This document shows, in pieces, positions 7,500 to 15,915 of a stretch of DNA of 33,888 nt (position 1 is the first letter of the stretch; each line of letters opens with the position of its first letter). Both the position numbers and the translations under genes were made by a program. The notes under the pieces were generated by a model. It was not told where the DNA came from, did no database searches, and saw only the letters and a list, made by a program, of their open reading frames with translations. The stretch comes from JANNOG01 sp050329415 (lineage in GTDB: Bacteria > Actinomycetota > Actinomycetes > Actinomycetales > JBBAYJ01): the NCBI GenBank assembly GCA_050329415.1, contig JBHJOS010000096.1, positions 1 to 33,888 of the forward strand, written 5' to 3'.

Positions 7500-8387
7500 G
7501 TGGTCGAGGAGCTGAGCCAGGCTCAATTCGACACCGTGTACAACATGCTGTCGCTGGTCATCGCAGCACAGCTGTTCACCGCCGTGTTCCTGATCATGAA
7601 CATGAGGCGGGTCCTGCCCAAGTACCGGGCAGCAATCGTCGTGTCGGCGATCGTCTGCGGCATCGCCGCCTACCACTACTTCCGGATCTTCGACTCGTTC
7701 CGGGAGGCCTACGTCACGGACGCCGTGGGCGGCGCCGGGATCTACACCCTGGCCGAGGGGGTCTCGTTCAACGTCGGCTACCGCTACGTGGACTGGCTGC
7801 TCACCGTGCCCCTGCTGCTGCTGGAGACCATCGCGGTGCTCGCGCTGGCCCGGCGGGTGCAGGGCTCCCTCATGCTGCGGCTCGTCCCGGCGGCGGCCCT
7901 CATGATCGCCCTGGGGTACCCCGGGGAGATCTCGGCAGACCTCACGACCAAGGCGGTCTGGGGCTTCCTGTCGACGATCCCGTTCGCCTACATCCTCTAC
8001 GTCCTGTTCGTCGAGCTGGGCCGCAACCTCAAGGAGCAGCCGCGGGAGGTGGCGGTCACCGTCCGCAACCTCCGCTGGCTCCTGCTCGCGACCTGGGGCG
8101 TGTACCCGATCGCGTACCTGCTGCCCATGCTCGACATCGAGGGCAGCAACGCCTTCGTGGGCCGGGAGATCGGCTACTCCGTGGCCGACATCCTTGCCAA
8201 GGCTCTCTTCGCCCTGGTGATCTTCCGGATCGCCCGGCTCAAGAGCGCCTACGACGACCCGCAGTACGCCCTCGAGCACGACTCGACCACGGTGAAGCTC
8301 ATCGAGGAGATCGAGGGCCGGCCGATCACCGAGGCCCGGGGCGACCGCAAGGGCGGCGCCGAGACCGCGGTGGGCGCCGGCGTCTGA
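7500..8387 (+). CDS. Light-driven proton-pumping rhodopsin (xanthorhodopsin/actinorhodopsin-like) with carotenoid-antenna glycine
   Basis: Seven-helix retinal protein, 295 residues. Helix C reads RYVDWLLTVPLLLLE: proton acceptor D98, T102 and donor E109, the DTE pattern of outward proton pumps, with R95 conserved. H59 in helix B (AAYHYF) is placed to pair with D98, as in proteorhodopsin and xanthorhodopsin. Helix G has D230 and the Schiff-base lysine K234 (VADILAKALF). L106 corresponds to proteorhodopsin 105, where leucine gives green tuning. G155 in AVWGFLSTIPF aligns with W138 of bacteriorhodopsin; glycine there opens the window that lets xanthorhodopsin hold a carotenoid antenna. A 45-residue polar tail follows helix G. 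GTG start has AGGAGG (7490-7495) four bases upstream. It stands alone; no retinal or carotenoid synthesis gene is in the window. Confidence 0.96.
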   Translation: MVEELSQAQFDTVYNMLSLVIAAQLFTAVFLIMNMRRVLPKYRAAIVVSAIVCGIAAYHYFRIFDSFREAYVTDAVGGAGIYTLAEGVSFNVGYRYVDWLLTVPLLLLETIAVLALARRVQGSLMLRLVPAAALMIALGYPGEISADLTTKAVWGFLSTIPFAYILYVLFVELGRNLKEQPREVAVTVRNLRWLLLATWGVYPIAYLLPMLDIEGSNAFVGREIGYSVADILAKALFALVIFRIARLKSAYDDPQYALEHDSTTVKLIEEIEGRPITEARGDRKGGAETAVGAGV

Positions 8388-8412
8388 CCGCCGAACTGTC
8401 GGCGCTCCCGGC

Positions 8413-8453
8413 CACGGTCGGGGCGGCACGAGTCGTGTGCCGCCCCGACCGTG
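8413..8453. terminator. Bidirectional hairpin between rhodopsin and pyrF
   Basis: Perfect 17-bp stem (8413-8429 with 8437-8453) and a seven-base loop, between two convergent genes. No U-tract on either side, as is common in high-GC Actinomycetia. Confidence 0.75.
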
Positions 8454-8504
8454 TGCCGGGTCGGACCTCGGCGTCGATGACGCAGGGGCTGTGGCGACTC
8501 CGCG

Positions 8505-9224
8505 TCAGGCCGAGGCACTCACCTGATCGAGTGCGGCTGAGACCTCTGCGGCGATGGCGGCGGCCGCCGTCGCCGGGTCGTGGGCGGCAGTGATGTCGCG
8601 CCCGACGACGAGCACGTCCGCACCGTTGCCGATCGCCAGCGCGGGGGTGGCGACCCGGGCCTGGTCGTGGTGGTCGGTCGTGGCGGAGCGGATGCCGGGG
8701 GTGACGGCGAGGATGTGCGGGGCCTCGGCCTTGAGGGTGGGGACGTCGGGGGCAGCGCAGATGACACCGGCGGCACCGCCGTCGACCGCGGCGGCCAGGC
8801 GTTCCAGCAGCAACTCGGCCGGGGCGTGGGCGTCGCTGGTCAGCACGGTGACAGCGAGGATCGCCGGGGGGCGCAGTCCGACGCTGGCGGCGCCGGCCGC
8901 GAATCCCTCGACCGCCGCCGCGACCATCGCCGCTCCCCCCGACGCGTGGACGGTCACGTACGTGGCCCCCAGGCGGCCCAGGACTGTCGCGGCCTGGCGG
9001 ACGGTGTGGGGAATGTCGTGCAGCTTGAGGTCGACGAAGACGTCCATGCCCAGGTCACGGATCGCGGCCACCGCATGAGGCCCCTCCGCACTGAACAGCT
9101 GCAGTCCGACCTTCGCGACTCCCACGTGCTCGCTCGCCGCCCTCACCAGCGCCGTGGCGTCGGCGAGGCTGGACGTGTCGAGGGCGATCGCGATGCGATC
9201 ACGCACGCTCAGGTCGTGGTTCAA
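8505..9224 (-). CDS. pyrF: Orotidine 5'-phosphate decarboxylase
   Basis: Last step of UMP synthesis, decarboxylating OMP in the cytoplasm. The 239-residue TIM-barrel protein shows the compact PyrF pattern: D16 in IALDTSS, K38 in VAKVGLQLF, and the catalytic tetrad stretch VDLKLHDIPHTV (D65, K67, D70), then TPGIR for phosphate binding. TTG 9224 is taken as start because AGGAAG lies nine to ten bases upstream; a GTG seven codons in is the alternative. It stands alone, away from other pyr genes, between the rhodopsin and DUF2017. Confidence 0.94.
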   Translation of the reverse strand: MNHDLSVRDRIAIALDTSSLADATALVRAASEHVGVAKVGLQLFSAEGPHAVAAIRDLGMDVFVDLKLHDIPHTVRQAATVLGRLGATYVTVHASGGAAMVAAAVEGFAAGAASVGLRPPAILAVTVLTSDAHAPAELLLERLAAAVDGGAAGVICAAPDVPTLKAEAPHILAVTPGIRSATTDHHDQARVATPALAIGNGADVLVVGRDITAAHDPATAAAAIAAEVSAALDQVSASA

Positions 9225-9308
9225 GGGACACTTCTTCCTGTCGGGCGTTCGATCCTGCCCCTGCGGCTGATGAGAGCCGAGATCTATCGCGCGTGACCCG
9301 GCCGCCGA

Positions 9309-9929
9309 TCAGCCCACGGCATCGACGATGCGGGCCTGCAGCTCGGTCAGCATGTCGTAGATGATGATCCGGTAGGCACGCAGCGTCTCGGCGTCCTCGC
9401 CGGCCGCCGTGACGTCCACCTCGTCGAGGTAGGCGTCCACCTCGGCCATGAGGTCGTCGTCGGACCTGATGTCCAGCACCGCCCCCAGCGCCAGTCGCAC
9501 ATCGTTGAGACCACGCAACCACGCCGGCACCCGGTCCGCCCGGACGAGCACGGTCTCGGCCCCGGCCCGCAGCGGCGCGAGATCCGCCAGGACCACGTCC
9601 ATGGCCTCGCTCTTGCGGCGCCGCAGGGCGGGCTCGGTGGCGGTGCGGAACTCGGCCGCCGCATCCGCGTCGTCGCGCACGGCATCCGGCAGCAGACGGC
9701 GCAGGACGGGATCGCGGGGGGCCGACGCCGAGTCACCGGCCCTCAGTTCGGCGACGATGGCGTCGAAGGGGTCGACCACCTCGGCCGGATCCGAGGCATC
9801 CTCCTGCCGCAGCAGGTCGCGGGTCTGCTGCACCGCCTCGGCGATCGTGCCCGCGGCCACGACGTCGGCCCGGATGACGACACCGCCGTCCGGCCCACGA
9901 CGGACCAGCGGGCGCAGGGACAGCTGCAC
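9309..9929 (-). CDS. DUF2017 family protein
   Basis: A soluble, acidic, 206-residue protein without catalytic motifs, matching the actinobacterial DUF2017 family that is almost always encoded just after clpS (as Rv1332 in M. tuberculosis). The function is unknown; its fixed place suggests a link to ClpS/ClpP-mediated proteolysis, which is inference. GTG 9929 is preferred over GTG 9935 because GGAGG (9939-9935) sits five bases before it. It begins 18 bases after the clpS stop. Confidence 0.85.
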   Translation of the reverse strand: MQLSLRPLVRRGPDGGVVIRADVVAAGTIAEAVQQTRDLLRQEDASDPAEVVDPFDAIVAELRAGDSASAPRDPVLRRLLPDAVRDDADAAAEFRTATEPALRRRKSEAMDVVLADLAPLRAGAETVLVRADRVPAWLRGLNDVRLALGAVLDIRSDDDLMAEVDAYLDEVDVTAAGEDAETLRAYRIIIYDMLTELQARIVDAVG

Positions 9930-9947
9930 GGGCACCTCCAGTGGTGG

Positions 9948-10265
9948 CTAGTCGTCCTGTTGCAGCGTCGCCCAGAGCCCGTGCTCGTGCATGGCGGTGA
10001 CGTCGCGCTCCATCTCCTCGCGGGTCCCCGAGCTCACGACGGCACGCCCCTCGGTGTGCACCTTCATCATGAGCCGCTCGGCCTCGGCCTCGGGATAACC
10101 GAAGTAGGTCCGGAAGACGTACGTGACATACGACATGAGGTTGACGGGATCGTCCCAGACGATCGTCAACCAGGCACGAGAGGGCGCGACTCGCCCCTGC
10201 GACCCGACGGACGGCGCCACACCGGGGGAGACGGTGGGCGGCGCCTCGACGGGAGCGACGGCCAC
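9948..10265 (-). CDS. clpS: ATP-dependent Clp protease adaptor ClpS
   Basis: A 105-residue N-end-rule adaptor that delivers substrates with bulky hydrophobic N-terminal residues to the Clp AAA+ unfoldase. The core begins at about residue 30 with WLTIVWDDPVNLMSYVTYVF, which carries the acidic/asparagine pocket residues that grip the substrate alpha-amino group, then KVHTEGRAVV and the C-terminal GLWATL strand. The first 30 residues are Pro/Val-rich and probably disordered. GTG 10265 has no Shine-Dalgarno but a -10-like TACGAT six bases upstream. Confidence 0.93.
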   Translation of the reverse strand: MAVAPVEAPPTVSPGVAPSVGSQGRVAPSRAWLTIVWDDPVNLMSYVTYVFRTYFGYPEAEAERLMMKVHTEGRAVVSSGTREEMERDVTAMHEHGLWATLQQDD

Positions 10266-10271
10266 GCGGCG

Positions 10272-10277
10272 ATCGTA
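10272..10277 (-). promoter_or_regulatory. -10 element of clpS (leaderless)
   Basis: Minus-strand TACGAT ends six bases before the clpS GTG, in the 28-base gap after the DUF3039 gene. Confidence 0.45.
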
Positions 10278-10293
10278 CGGGTGATCCGCGGGC

Positions 10294-10632
10294 TCAGGGT
10301 CCCTCGGACCCGCCGGCACCGTCGCCCGGGGCACCGTCTCCCTCGCCCCCGGGACGCAGGCCGTCGTAGATCTCCTGACATGCCGGGCACACGGGGAACC
10401 GGGAGGGGTCCCGGTTGGGGACCCACACCTTGCCGCAGAGGGCGATGACCGGCGTGCCGGTGACGGCCGACTCGAGGATCTTGTCCTTCTCGACGTAGTG
10501 CGCGAACCGCTCGTGGTCGCCCGGCTCGGCCGGCTCGACCTCCACCTCGCGTTCGAGGACAGCGGTGCCGCCGGGAGCCGGGCGCTCGACGGGCCGGGGT
10601 GCGGTCGGCGGACCGGGTGGGGCATCGGTCAT
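10294..10632 (-). CDS. DUF3039 family zinc-ribbon-like protein
   Basis: A small conserved actinobacterial protein, 112 residues. The core HERFAHYVEKDKILESAVTG is followed by ALCGKVWVP and FPVCPACQEIYD, whose cysteines (one plus CxxC) look like a metal site. The Pro-rich N-terminus and Gly/Asp-rich C-terminus are low complexity. Function unknown; it commonly lies near clpS, as here. ATG 10632 has TAGACT seven bases upstream and no Shine-Dalgarno. Confidence 0.85.
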   Translation of the reverse strand: MTDAPPGPPTAPRPVERPAPGGTAVLEREVEVEPAEPGDHERFAHYVEKDKILESAVTGTPVIALCGKVWVPNRDPSRFPVCPACQEIYDGLRPGGEGDGAPGDGAGGSEGP

Positions 10633-10639
10633 GGGCGAG

Positions 10640-10645
10640 AGTCTA
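10640..10645 (-). promoter_or_regulatory. -10 element of DUF3039 gene (leaderless)
   Basis: Minus-strand TAGACT, seven bases before ATG 10632. Confidence 0.4.
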
Positions 10646-10701
10646 GGACGGACAGGCCACCGTCGCGCCGGTGGCCGTCGCGGGGCACGCCCCGGAGCAG
10701 A

Positions 10702-10707
10702 GACCAT
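10702..10707 (+). promoter_or_regulatory. -10-like element of azlC (leaderless)
   Basis: GACCAT (nAnnnT) ends six bases before GTG 10714; it supports that start in the absence of a Shine-Dalgarno. Confidence 0.3.
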
Positions 10708-10713
10708 GCCGCG

Positions 10714-11445
10714 GTGGCAGCGACCTTGAACCGGATCCCGGATCGACCGTCCGGCGATGGCGTGCGGCTCGCCCGCCGGGAGGGGGCGGGGCTCGGGCTC
10801 GTCGGGGTGTACGGCGTGTCCTTCGGTGCCGTCGCGGTCGCCAGCGGCTTCGAGGTGTGGCAGGCGATGATCCTCAGTCTGGTGGGGTTCACGGGCGGAT
10901 CCCAGTTCGCCTACATCGGGGTCGTGGCCTCGGGGGGCTCGCCGGCCGCGGCGGCTGCCTCGGCGCTCCTGCTCGGTGCCCGCAACACCCTCTACGGGCT
11001 GCGGCTCACCGCCCTGCTGCCGCGCCGAGCCCTGCCCCGCGCTGTCGCGGCTCAACTGGTCATCGACGAGACGACGGCAATGGCCCTGCGCCACGAGAGC
11101 CGCGACCCGGACGGCACCGCGGCCCGGACCGCCTTCTGGACCTCGGGCGTCGTCCTCTACGCCACGTGGAACGTCACGACGCTGCTCGGGGCCGTCGGGG
11201 TCGAGGCGCTCGGGGACCCGACGGCGTACGGGCTCGACGCGGCGGCGCCGGCGGCCTTCCTCGCGTTGCTCTGGCCGTCGCTGCGGCGGCGGCTGGGGGC
11301 GGGGGTGGCCCTCGCGGCGGCGCTCACCGCAACGGGTCTCACCCTGGTGGCGCCCGCGGGCGTGCCGGTGCTGGCCGCCGGGCTCGTCGCCCTCGTGGGG
11401 TTGCACCCGCGGCTGGATCCGGCGTCCCGGGCGGTGCGCCCGTGA
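10714..11445 (+). CDS. azlC: AzlC family branched-chain amino acid permease, large subunit
   Basis: A 243-residue polytopic inner-membrane protein that works with AzlD to export branched-chain or other small hydrophobic amino acids. The AzlC signature is in the first helices: GVYGVSFGAVAVASGFEVWQ, FTGGSQFAYIG and the arginine-asparagine motif GARNTLYGL. The frame is open further upstream, but homology begins around GVRLARREG and GTG 10714 is the best supported start. Its stop overlaps the azlD start (GTGA). The substrate cannot be told from the sequence. Confidence 0.9.
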   Translation: MAATLNRIPDRPSGDGVRLARREGAGLGLVGVYGVSFGAVAVASGFEVWQAMILSLVGFTGGSQFAYIGVVASGGSPAAAAASALLLGARNTLYGLRLTALLPRRALPRAVAAQLVIDETTAMALRHESRDPDGTAARTAFWTSGVVLYATWNVTTLLGAVGVEALGDPTAYGLDAAAPAAFLALLWPSLRRRLGAGVALAAALTATGLTLVAPAGVPVLAAGLVALVGLHPRLDPASRAVRP

Positions 11446-11744
11446 GCGGCGTGTGGGTGATCGCGACCTCGGTCGCGCTGTACCTCGAGAAACTTGTCGG
11501 GGTGTCGGTGCCGGAGGCGGTCCTCGACCGGCCCTGGGTGCGGCGGGTGCTCGCGCTGCTGCCGGTGGCGCTGCTGAGCGCCCTCACCGTGGTCCAGACC
11601 GTCGACTCCCCGGCCGGTCCCGTCCTGGACGCCCGGCTGGCGGGCCTGGCCGCCGCCGCGCTCGCCCTCGCCCTGCGGGCGCCGTTCCTCGTCGTCGTCC
11701 TCGTTGCCGCGGCCACGGCGGCGGGCCTGCGAGCGCTCCTGTGA
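11442..11744 (+). CDS. azlD: AzlD family small subunit of amino acid exporter
   Basis: A 100-residue protein with three to four predicted membrane helices and the family feature RPWVRRVLALLPVALLSAL near the middle, then a hydrophobic C-terminal pair. It is the obligatory partner of AzlC and begins inside the azlC stop codon. Convergent with the AlgH-like gene 25 bases away; only a weak 5-bp stem separates them. Confidence 0.88.
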   Translation: MSGVWVIATSVALYLEKLVGVSVPEAVLDRPWVRRVLALLPVALLSALTVVQTVDSPAGPVLDARLAGLAAAALALALRAPFLVVVLVAAATAAGLRALL

Positions 11745-11769
11745 GCGGTGCGCCCGCGGCGGACACCGA

Positions 11770-12374
11770 TCAGTTCTCCAGGACCCGCCGAGCCCGTTCC
11801 GGGAATGTCGAGAGCAGGGCCAGGGTCGTGGTCTGGCGGCGCAGCACCGCCCGGCGCAGACCCGCGCCGTCGGGGGTCATGACGTCGTTCGGCTCGGCGC
11901 CGACGACGTACCACGCTCCTCGGTCGAGCTCGCCGGCCAGCTGGCCGGCCCCCCATCCGGCATGGCCGACGAAGATTCGCATCCCCGCCACCGCGGGCCG
12001 GACCACGTCGGCCGGGGCGTCGAGATCGACGACCGCGAAGGCTCCCACCAGGCGACGGACCCCCAGCGGTTCCGGGGAGTCCCCCGGCAGCACCGCCACC
12101 CCGATCGCAGACGTCAGCCCCACCGGGCCGCCCTGGAACAACCGGTCGGGTGGACTGGTGCGATCCCGCCAGGCGGGAAGCAGGTCACCGACCCGGGCCT
12201 CCAACGGTCGATTGAGGATGACGCCGAGGGAGCCCTCGTCGGAGTGGTTGAGCAGGAGGACCACGGACCCGGCGAAGTTCGGTTCCCGCAGGCCGGGCTC
12301 CGCAACCAGGAGCCGCCCCGTTCGCGCGGTGGTCGTCTCCGGCGTCGCGAACGGTCCCATCGCCCCGTCCCAGC

Positions 12375-12378
<4 letters not shown>
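11770..12378 (-). CDS. YqgE/AlgH family protein (DUF179)
   Basis: A 202-residue soluble protein with the family blocks GRLLVAEP, FAGSVVLLLNHSDEGSLGVILNRP, LFQGGPV and FVGHAGWGAGQLAGEL. Family structures are known but the biochemical role is not settled; AlgH was first described as a transcriptional influence in Pseudomonas. ATG 12378 overlaps the stop of the malic enzyme gene (ATGA), so the two are read together. Confidence 0.9.
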
Positions 12379-13817
<1,439 letters not shown>

Positions 13818-13895
13818 GGCGGAAGCATGGTGCAGGGACCCGGGTGGGTCACGCCGGCAGCCTCACGCCGGCGAGGTGCGTAGCGTTCCCGGGTC

Positions 13896-14444
13896 ATGGA
13901 CCTGCCGCCGTTCGACGTGGTCGTGACCGACCACGGCACGGTCGTGCTCCGGGTGCTGCGCGCGACCCTGGGGCACGCCGACGCCGACGACGCGTGGCAG
14001 GAGACGTTCCTGTCGGCGCTGCGGGCGTACCCGCGGCTGCGCCCGGGCAGCGACGTGCGGGCCTGGCTGGTGACGATCGCTCACCGCAAGGCGGTCGACG
14101 TGGCCCGGGGACACGCTCGGCGCGCCGTCCCGGTGGCGGGAGTTCCGGAGGCCCCGGCGTCGGCCCCACCGGTCGACGACGACGCCGCCCGCGTCGTCGA
14201 CGCCCTGGCGGCCGGCGGGCTGTGGGGTGACGTGGCCGCCCTGCCCGAGAAGCAGCGGCTGGCGGTGGCCTACCGCTACGGCGCCGACCTCGCCTACGAC
14301 GACATCGGTCGCCTCCTGGAGTGCAGCGCGGAAGCCGCGCGGCGCAGCGCGTTCGAGGGGGTCCGGCGCCTGCGCACCACCGTGACGTGGGCGGACACCG
14401 CCGACGGCGGACCGCGGGGCGCGAGAAGGGAGGACCAGCGATGA
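13896..14444 (+). CDS. ECF-type RNA polymerase sigma factor
   Basis: A 182-residue sigma-70 family protein with region 2 (residues 1-75: DADDAWQETFLSALRAYPRL and VRAWLVTIAHRKAVDVARG for core binding and -10 recognition) and region 4 (about 113-165: LPEKQRLAVAYRYG and the helix-turn-helix YDDIGRLLECSAEAARRSAF). No anti-sigma gene is adjacent; the partner is ogt, whose ATG overlaps the sigma stop codon. This sigma-ogt pairing suggests control of alkylation repair, by inference. A TAGCGT hexamer lies nine bases before ATG, so the transcript has almost no leader. Confidence 0.9.
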   Translation: MDLPPFDVVVTDHGTVVLRVLRATLGHADADDAWQETFLSALRAYPRLRPGSDVRAWLVTIAHRKAVDVARGHARRAVPVAGVPEAPASAPPVDDDAARVVDALAAGGLWGDVAALPEKQRLAVAYRYGADLAYDDIGRLLECSAEAARRSAFEGVRRLRTTVTWADTADGGPRGARREDQR

Positions 14445-15025
14445 ACGCCGACCGGTCGGAGGAGGTGTCGGCGCTGGCCCGCCTGCGGGCCGGCCTGGGC
14501 GAGCGAGCGGAGCGGGCCGGGCTGGTGGACGTCGCCTGGGACGAGGTCGACTCCCCCTTCGGCGCCCTCGCCGTCTGCGTCACGCAGGCCGGGGTGGTCC
14601 GGGTGGTCCTGCCCTCCGAGGACCGCGACGCCGCGCTGGCGACGGTCGCCGCCCGGGTGTCCCCGCGGGTGCTCCGTGCCCCCCGCCGGGTGGAGGCCGC
14701 GCGAGGGCAGCTGGGTGAGTACTTCGAGGGCCGACGGCGGTCCTTCGACGTCGGTGTGGACTGGCGCCTGTCCGCAGGCTTCCGCCGCCGGGCACTGGCC
14801 GCCGTGGCGGGCGTGGCGTACGGAACCACCGCCTCGTACCGCGCGGTCGCCGCCGCGGCCGGGAACGCTGCGGCCACGCGGGCTGCCGGGTCGGCCTGCG
14901 CGACGAACCCGACACCGGTCATCGTGCCGTGCCACCGGGTGGTCCGCGCCGACGGCGCACTGGGCGGCTACCTCGGCGGACCGGCCATGAAGGCGTGGCT
15001 GCTGGAGCTGGAACGGAATGCCTGA
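14441..15025 (+). CDS. ogt: Methylated-DNA--[protein]-cysteine S-methyltransferase
   Basis: Suicide repair protein, 194 residues, that moves alkyl groups from O6-alkylguanine in DNA to its own cysteine. The active-site motif PCHRVV has C164; downstream GALGGYLGG matches the family. The recognition-helix part shows AYGTTASYRAVAAAAGN and the arginine finger region ATRAAGSACATNP, with NP before the active site. The N-terminal part is the usual poorly conserved ribonuclease-like domain. ATG has GGGAGG seven bases upstream and overlaps the sigma factor stop (ATGA). Confidence 0.95.
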   Translation: MNADRSEEVSALARLRAGLGERAERAGLVDVAWDEVDSPFGALAVCVTQAGVVRVVLPSEDRDAALATVAARVSPRVLRAPRRVEAARGQLGEYFEGRRRSFDVGVDWRLSAGFRRRALAAVAGVAYGTTASYRAVAAAAGNAAATRAAGSACATNPTPVIVPCHRVVRADGALGGYLGGPAMKAWLLELERNA

Positions 15026-15026
15026 C

Positions 15027-15082
15027 CGAACTCATGCACCGGCAGGTTGCGGTCGTCGCGAACCTGTGCCCGCATGAGTTCG
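15027..15082. repeat. Long imperfect inverted repeat after ogt
   Basis: Outer arms of 11 bp (CGAACTCATGC, 15027-15037, and its complement 15072-15082), then mismatches, then a second stem CAGGTT/AACCTG with a small GCG/CGC tip. It starts one base after the ogt stop, so termination is its simplest role, but the two-part build is unlike the other terminators here. Confidence 0.6.
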
Positions 15083-15112
15083 ATCATGGGACCGCCGCGG
15101 TTCCGGCAGACA

Positions 15113-15150
15113 TGCGAAGGCCCGCTCCGGCAGCGGAGCGGGCCTTCGCA
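15113..15150. terminator. tmRNA terminator hairpin
   Basis: Perfect 17-bp stem (15113-15129 with 15134-15150), loop GCAG, five bases beyond the 3' end of tmRNA on the minus strand. No U-tract. It could also stop plus-strand transcripts from ogt. Confidence 0.8.
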
Positions 15151-15155
15151 CAGGG

Positions 15156-15532
15156 TGGAGGTGGCGAGAATTGAACTCGCGTCCGTCGGCGTGGGACCAG
15201 GGCTTCTCCGGGTGCAGCTTGCCTTGACGGTCTGCTCGGCCCCAGCACTCGCGCAAGCACGTTGCTGCCGGGCCCAGTCGTGTAAGTGTTCCGTCCGACC
15301 CCCACGACGAGGGCCGGTGGTCGAGCCTCCTGGCGACGCCAGACACCGGGCCGGAGGCGGTCCCGGGCTGACGGTCCGCTTAGTTAGTTACTCAGGCCGC
15401 GAGGGCGAGAGAACTGCGGACAGGAGCCTTGGAATCGGCACCTATTGGTTGTGCAGGAGCGTTGACGAGATGACCTGCATCCTCGACCCGCTTCCCCTGG
15501 TTCGACGACCGGCGTCGAAACCTGTCACCCCC
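15156..15532 (-). ncRNA. ssrA: Transfer-messenger RNA (tmRNA)
   Basis: Rescues stalled ribosomes together with SmpB and tags the unfinished protein for proteolysis. The acceptor stem forms between 5' GGGGGTG (15532-15526) and 3' CACCTCC (15163-15157), with discriminator A at 15156; the CCA end is not encoded. The T-arm is GCGAG-TTCAATT-CTCGC, and the 5' part has the tmRNA hallmark AGGTTTCGACGCC. The tag frame lies at 15439-15392 and is followed by several stops. Length, about 377 bases, is normal for Actinomycetia. smpB lies 2.2 kb away on the same strand. Confidence 0.95.
15392..15439 (-). other. tmRNA proteolysis-tag reading frame
   Basis: Reads ADSKAPVRSSLALAA then TGA, 15 codons, starting from the likely resume codon GCC. 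The ADS start and ALAA end are typical of actinobacterial tags, which are usually shorter, for example the mycobacterial ADSHQRDYALAA. The resume codon is inferred from position and from the ADS match. Confidence 0.8.
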
Positions 15533-15572
15533 TGTGAAGTTGTCAAGCCACCCGGCCGCAGCCAGGTCCACC

Positions 15573-15578
15573 ATCGTA
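15573..15578 (-). promoter_or_regulatory. -10 element of ssrA
   Basis: Minus-strand TACGAT about 40 bases before the mature 5' end of tmRNA; fits a precursor trimmed at its 5' end by RNase P. The -35 is not recognisable. Confidence 0.4.
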
Positions 15579-15693
15579 ACGCAGGCTGGAGGCGGGGTGT
15601 TCCGGCGCCACGCGGCAGCCGGCCCGGGGGGCGACCTGTGGACGGCGGGCGAGCCCACTGCCGTGCCGGTGGTATCACTGATGCATGATGAGA

Positions 15694-15699
15694 TATCCT
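15694..15699 (+). promoter_or_regulatory. -10 element of vapBC (leaderless)
   Basis: TATCCT ends six bases before ATG 15706. The adjoining ATGCATGATGAGATAT stretch is unusually AT-rich for this genome and may hold the operator for the toxin-antitoxin complex. Confidence 0.45.
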
Positions 15700-15705
15700 C
15701 CTGCC

Positions 15706-15915
15706 ATGCGTACGGTGATCGACGTGGACGACGAGGCGTTGGCCCGTGCCGCGGCCGAGCTCGGCACCACGTCGAAGAAGGACACCGTCAACGCCGCTCT
15801 GGCCTTCGTGGCCGAGCGCCGACGCCGGGTCGAGGACCTACTGTCCGGACCGTACGCCCTCGGCGTCGGGCCCGACATCGCTGATCCCGAGGTCATGGCC
15901 CGCGCCCGCCGGTGA
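15706..15915 (+). CDS. vapB: Type II antitoxin, VapB family
   Basis: A 69-residue antitoxin that neutralises the VapC nuclease and represses its own operon. The N-terminal MRTVIDVDDEALARAAAELG and KKDTVNAALAFVAERRRR match the VapB type-2 family: a short strand for a ribbon-helix-helix dimer and the two helices. The C-terminal third is the likely toxin-binding tail. ATG 15706 is chosen over ATG 15685 for homology and for the -10 hexamer six bases upstream. Its stop overlaps the vapC GTG. Confidence 0.88.
   Translation: MRTVIDVDDEALARAAAELGTTSKKDTVNAALAFVAERRRRVEDLLSGPYALGVGPDIADPEVMARARR

Noticed and set aside
15157..15200. tRNA-like 3' end (T-arm and acceptor)
   Set aside because: It belongs to tmRNA: the matching acceptor 5' half is at 15532 and a tag frame lies between.
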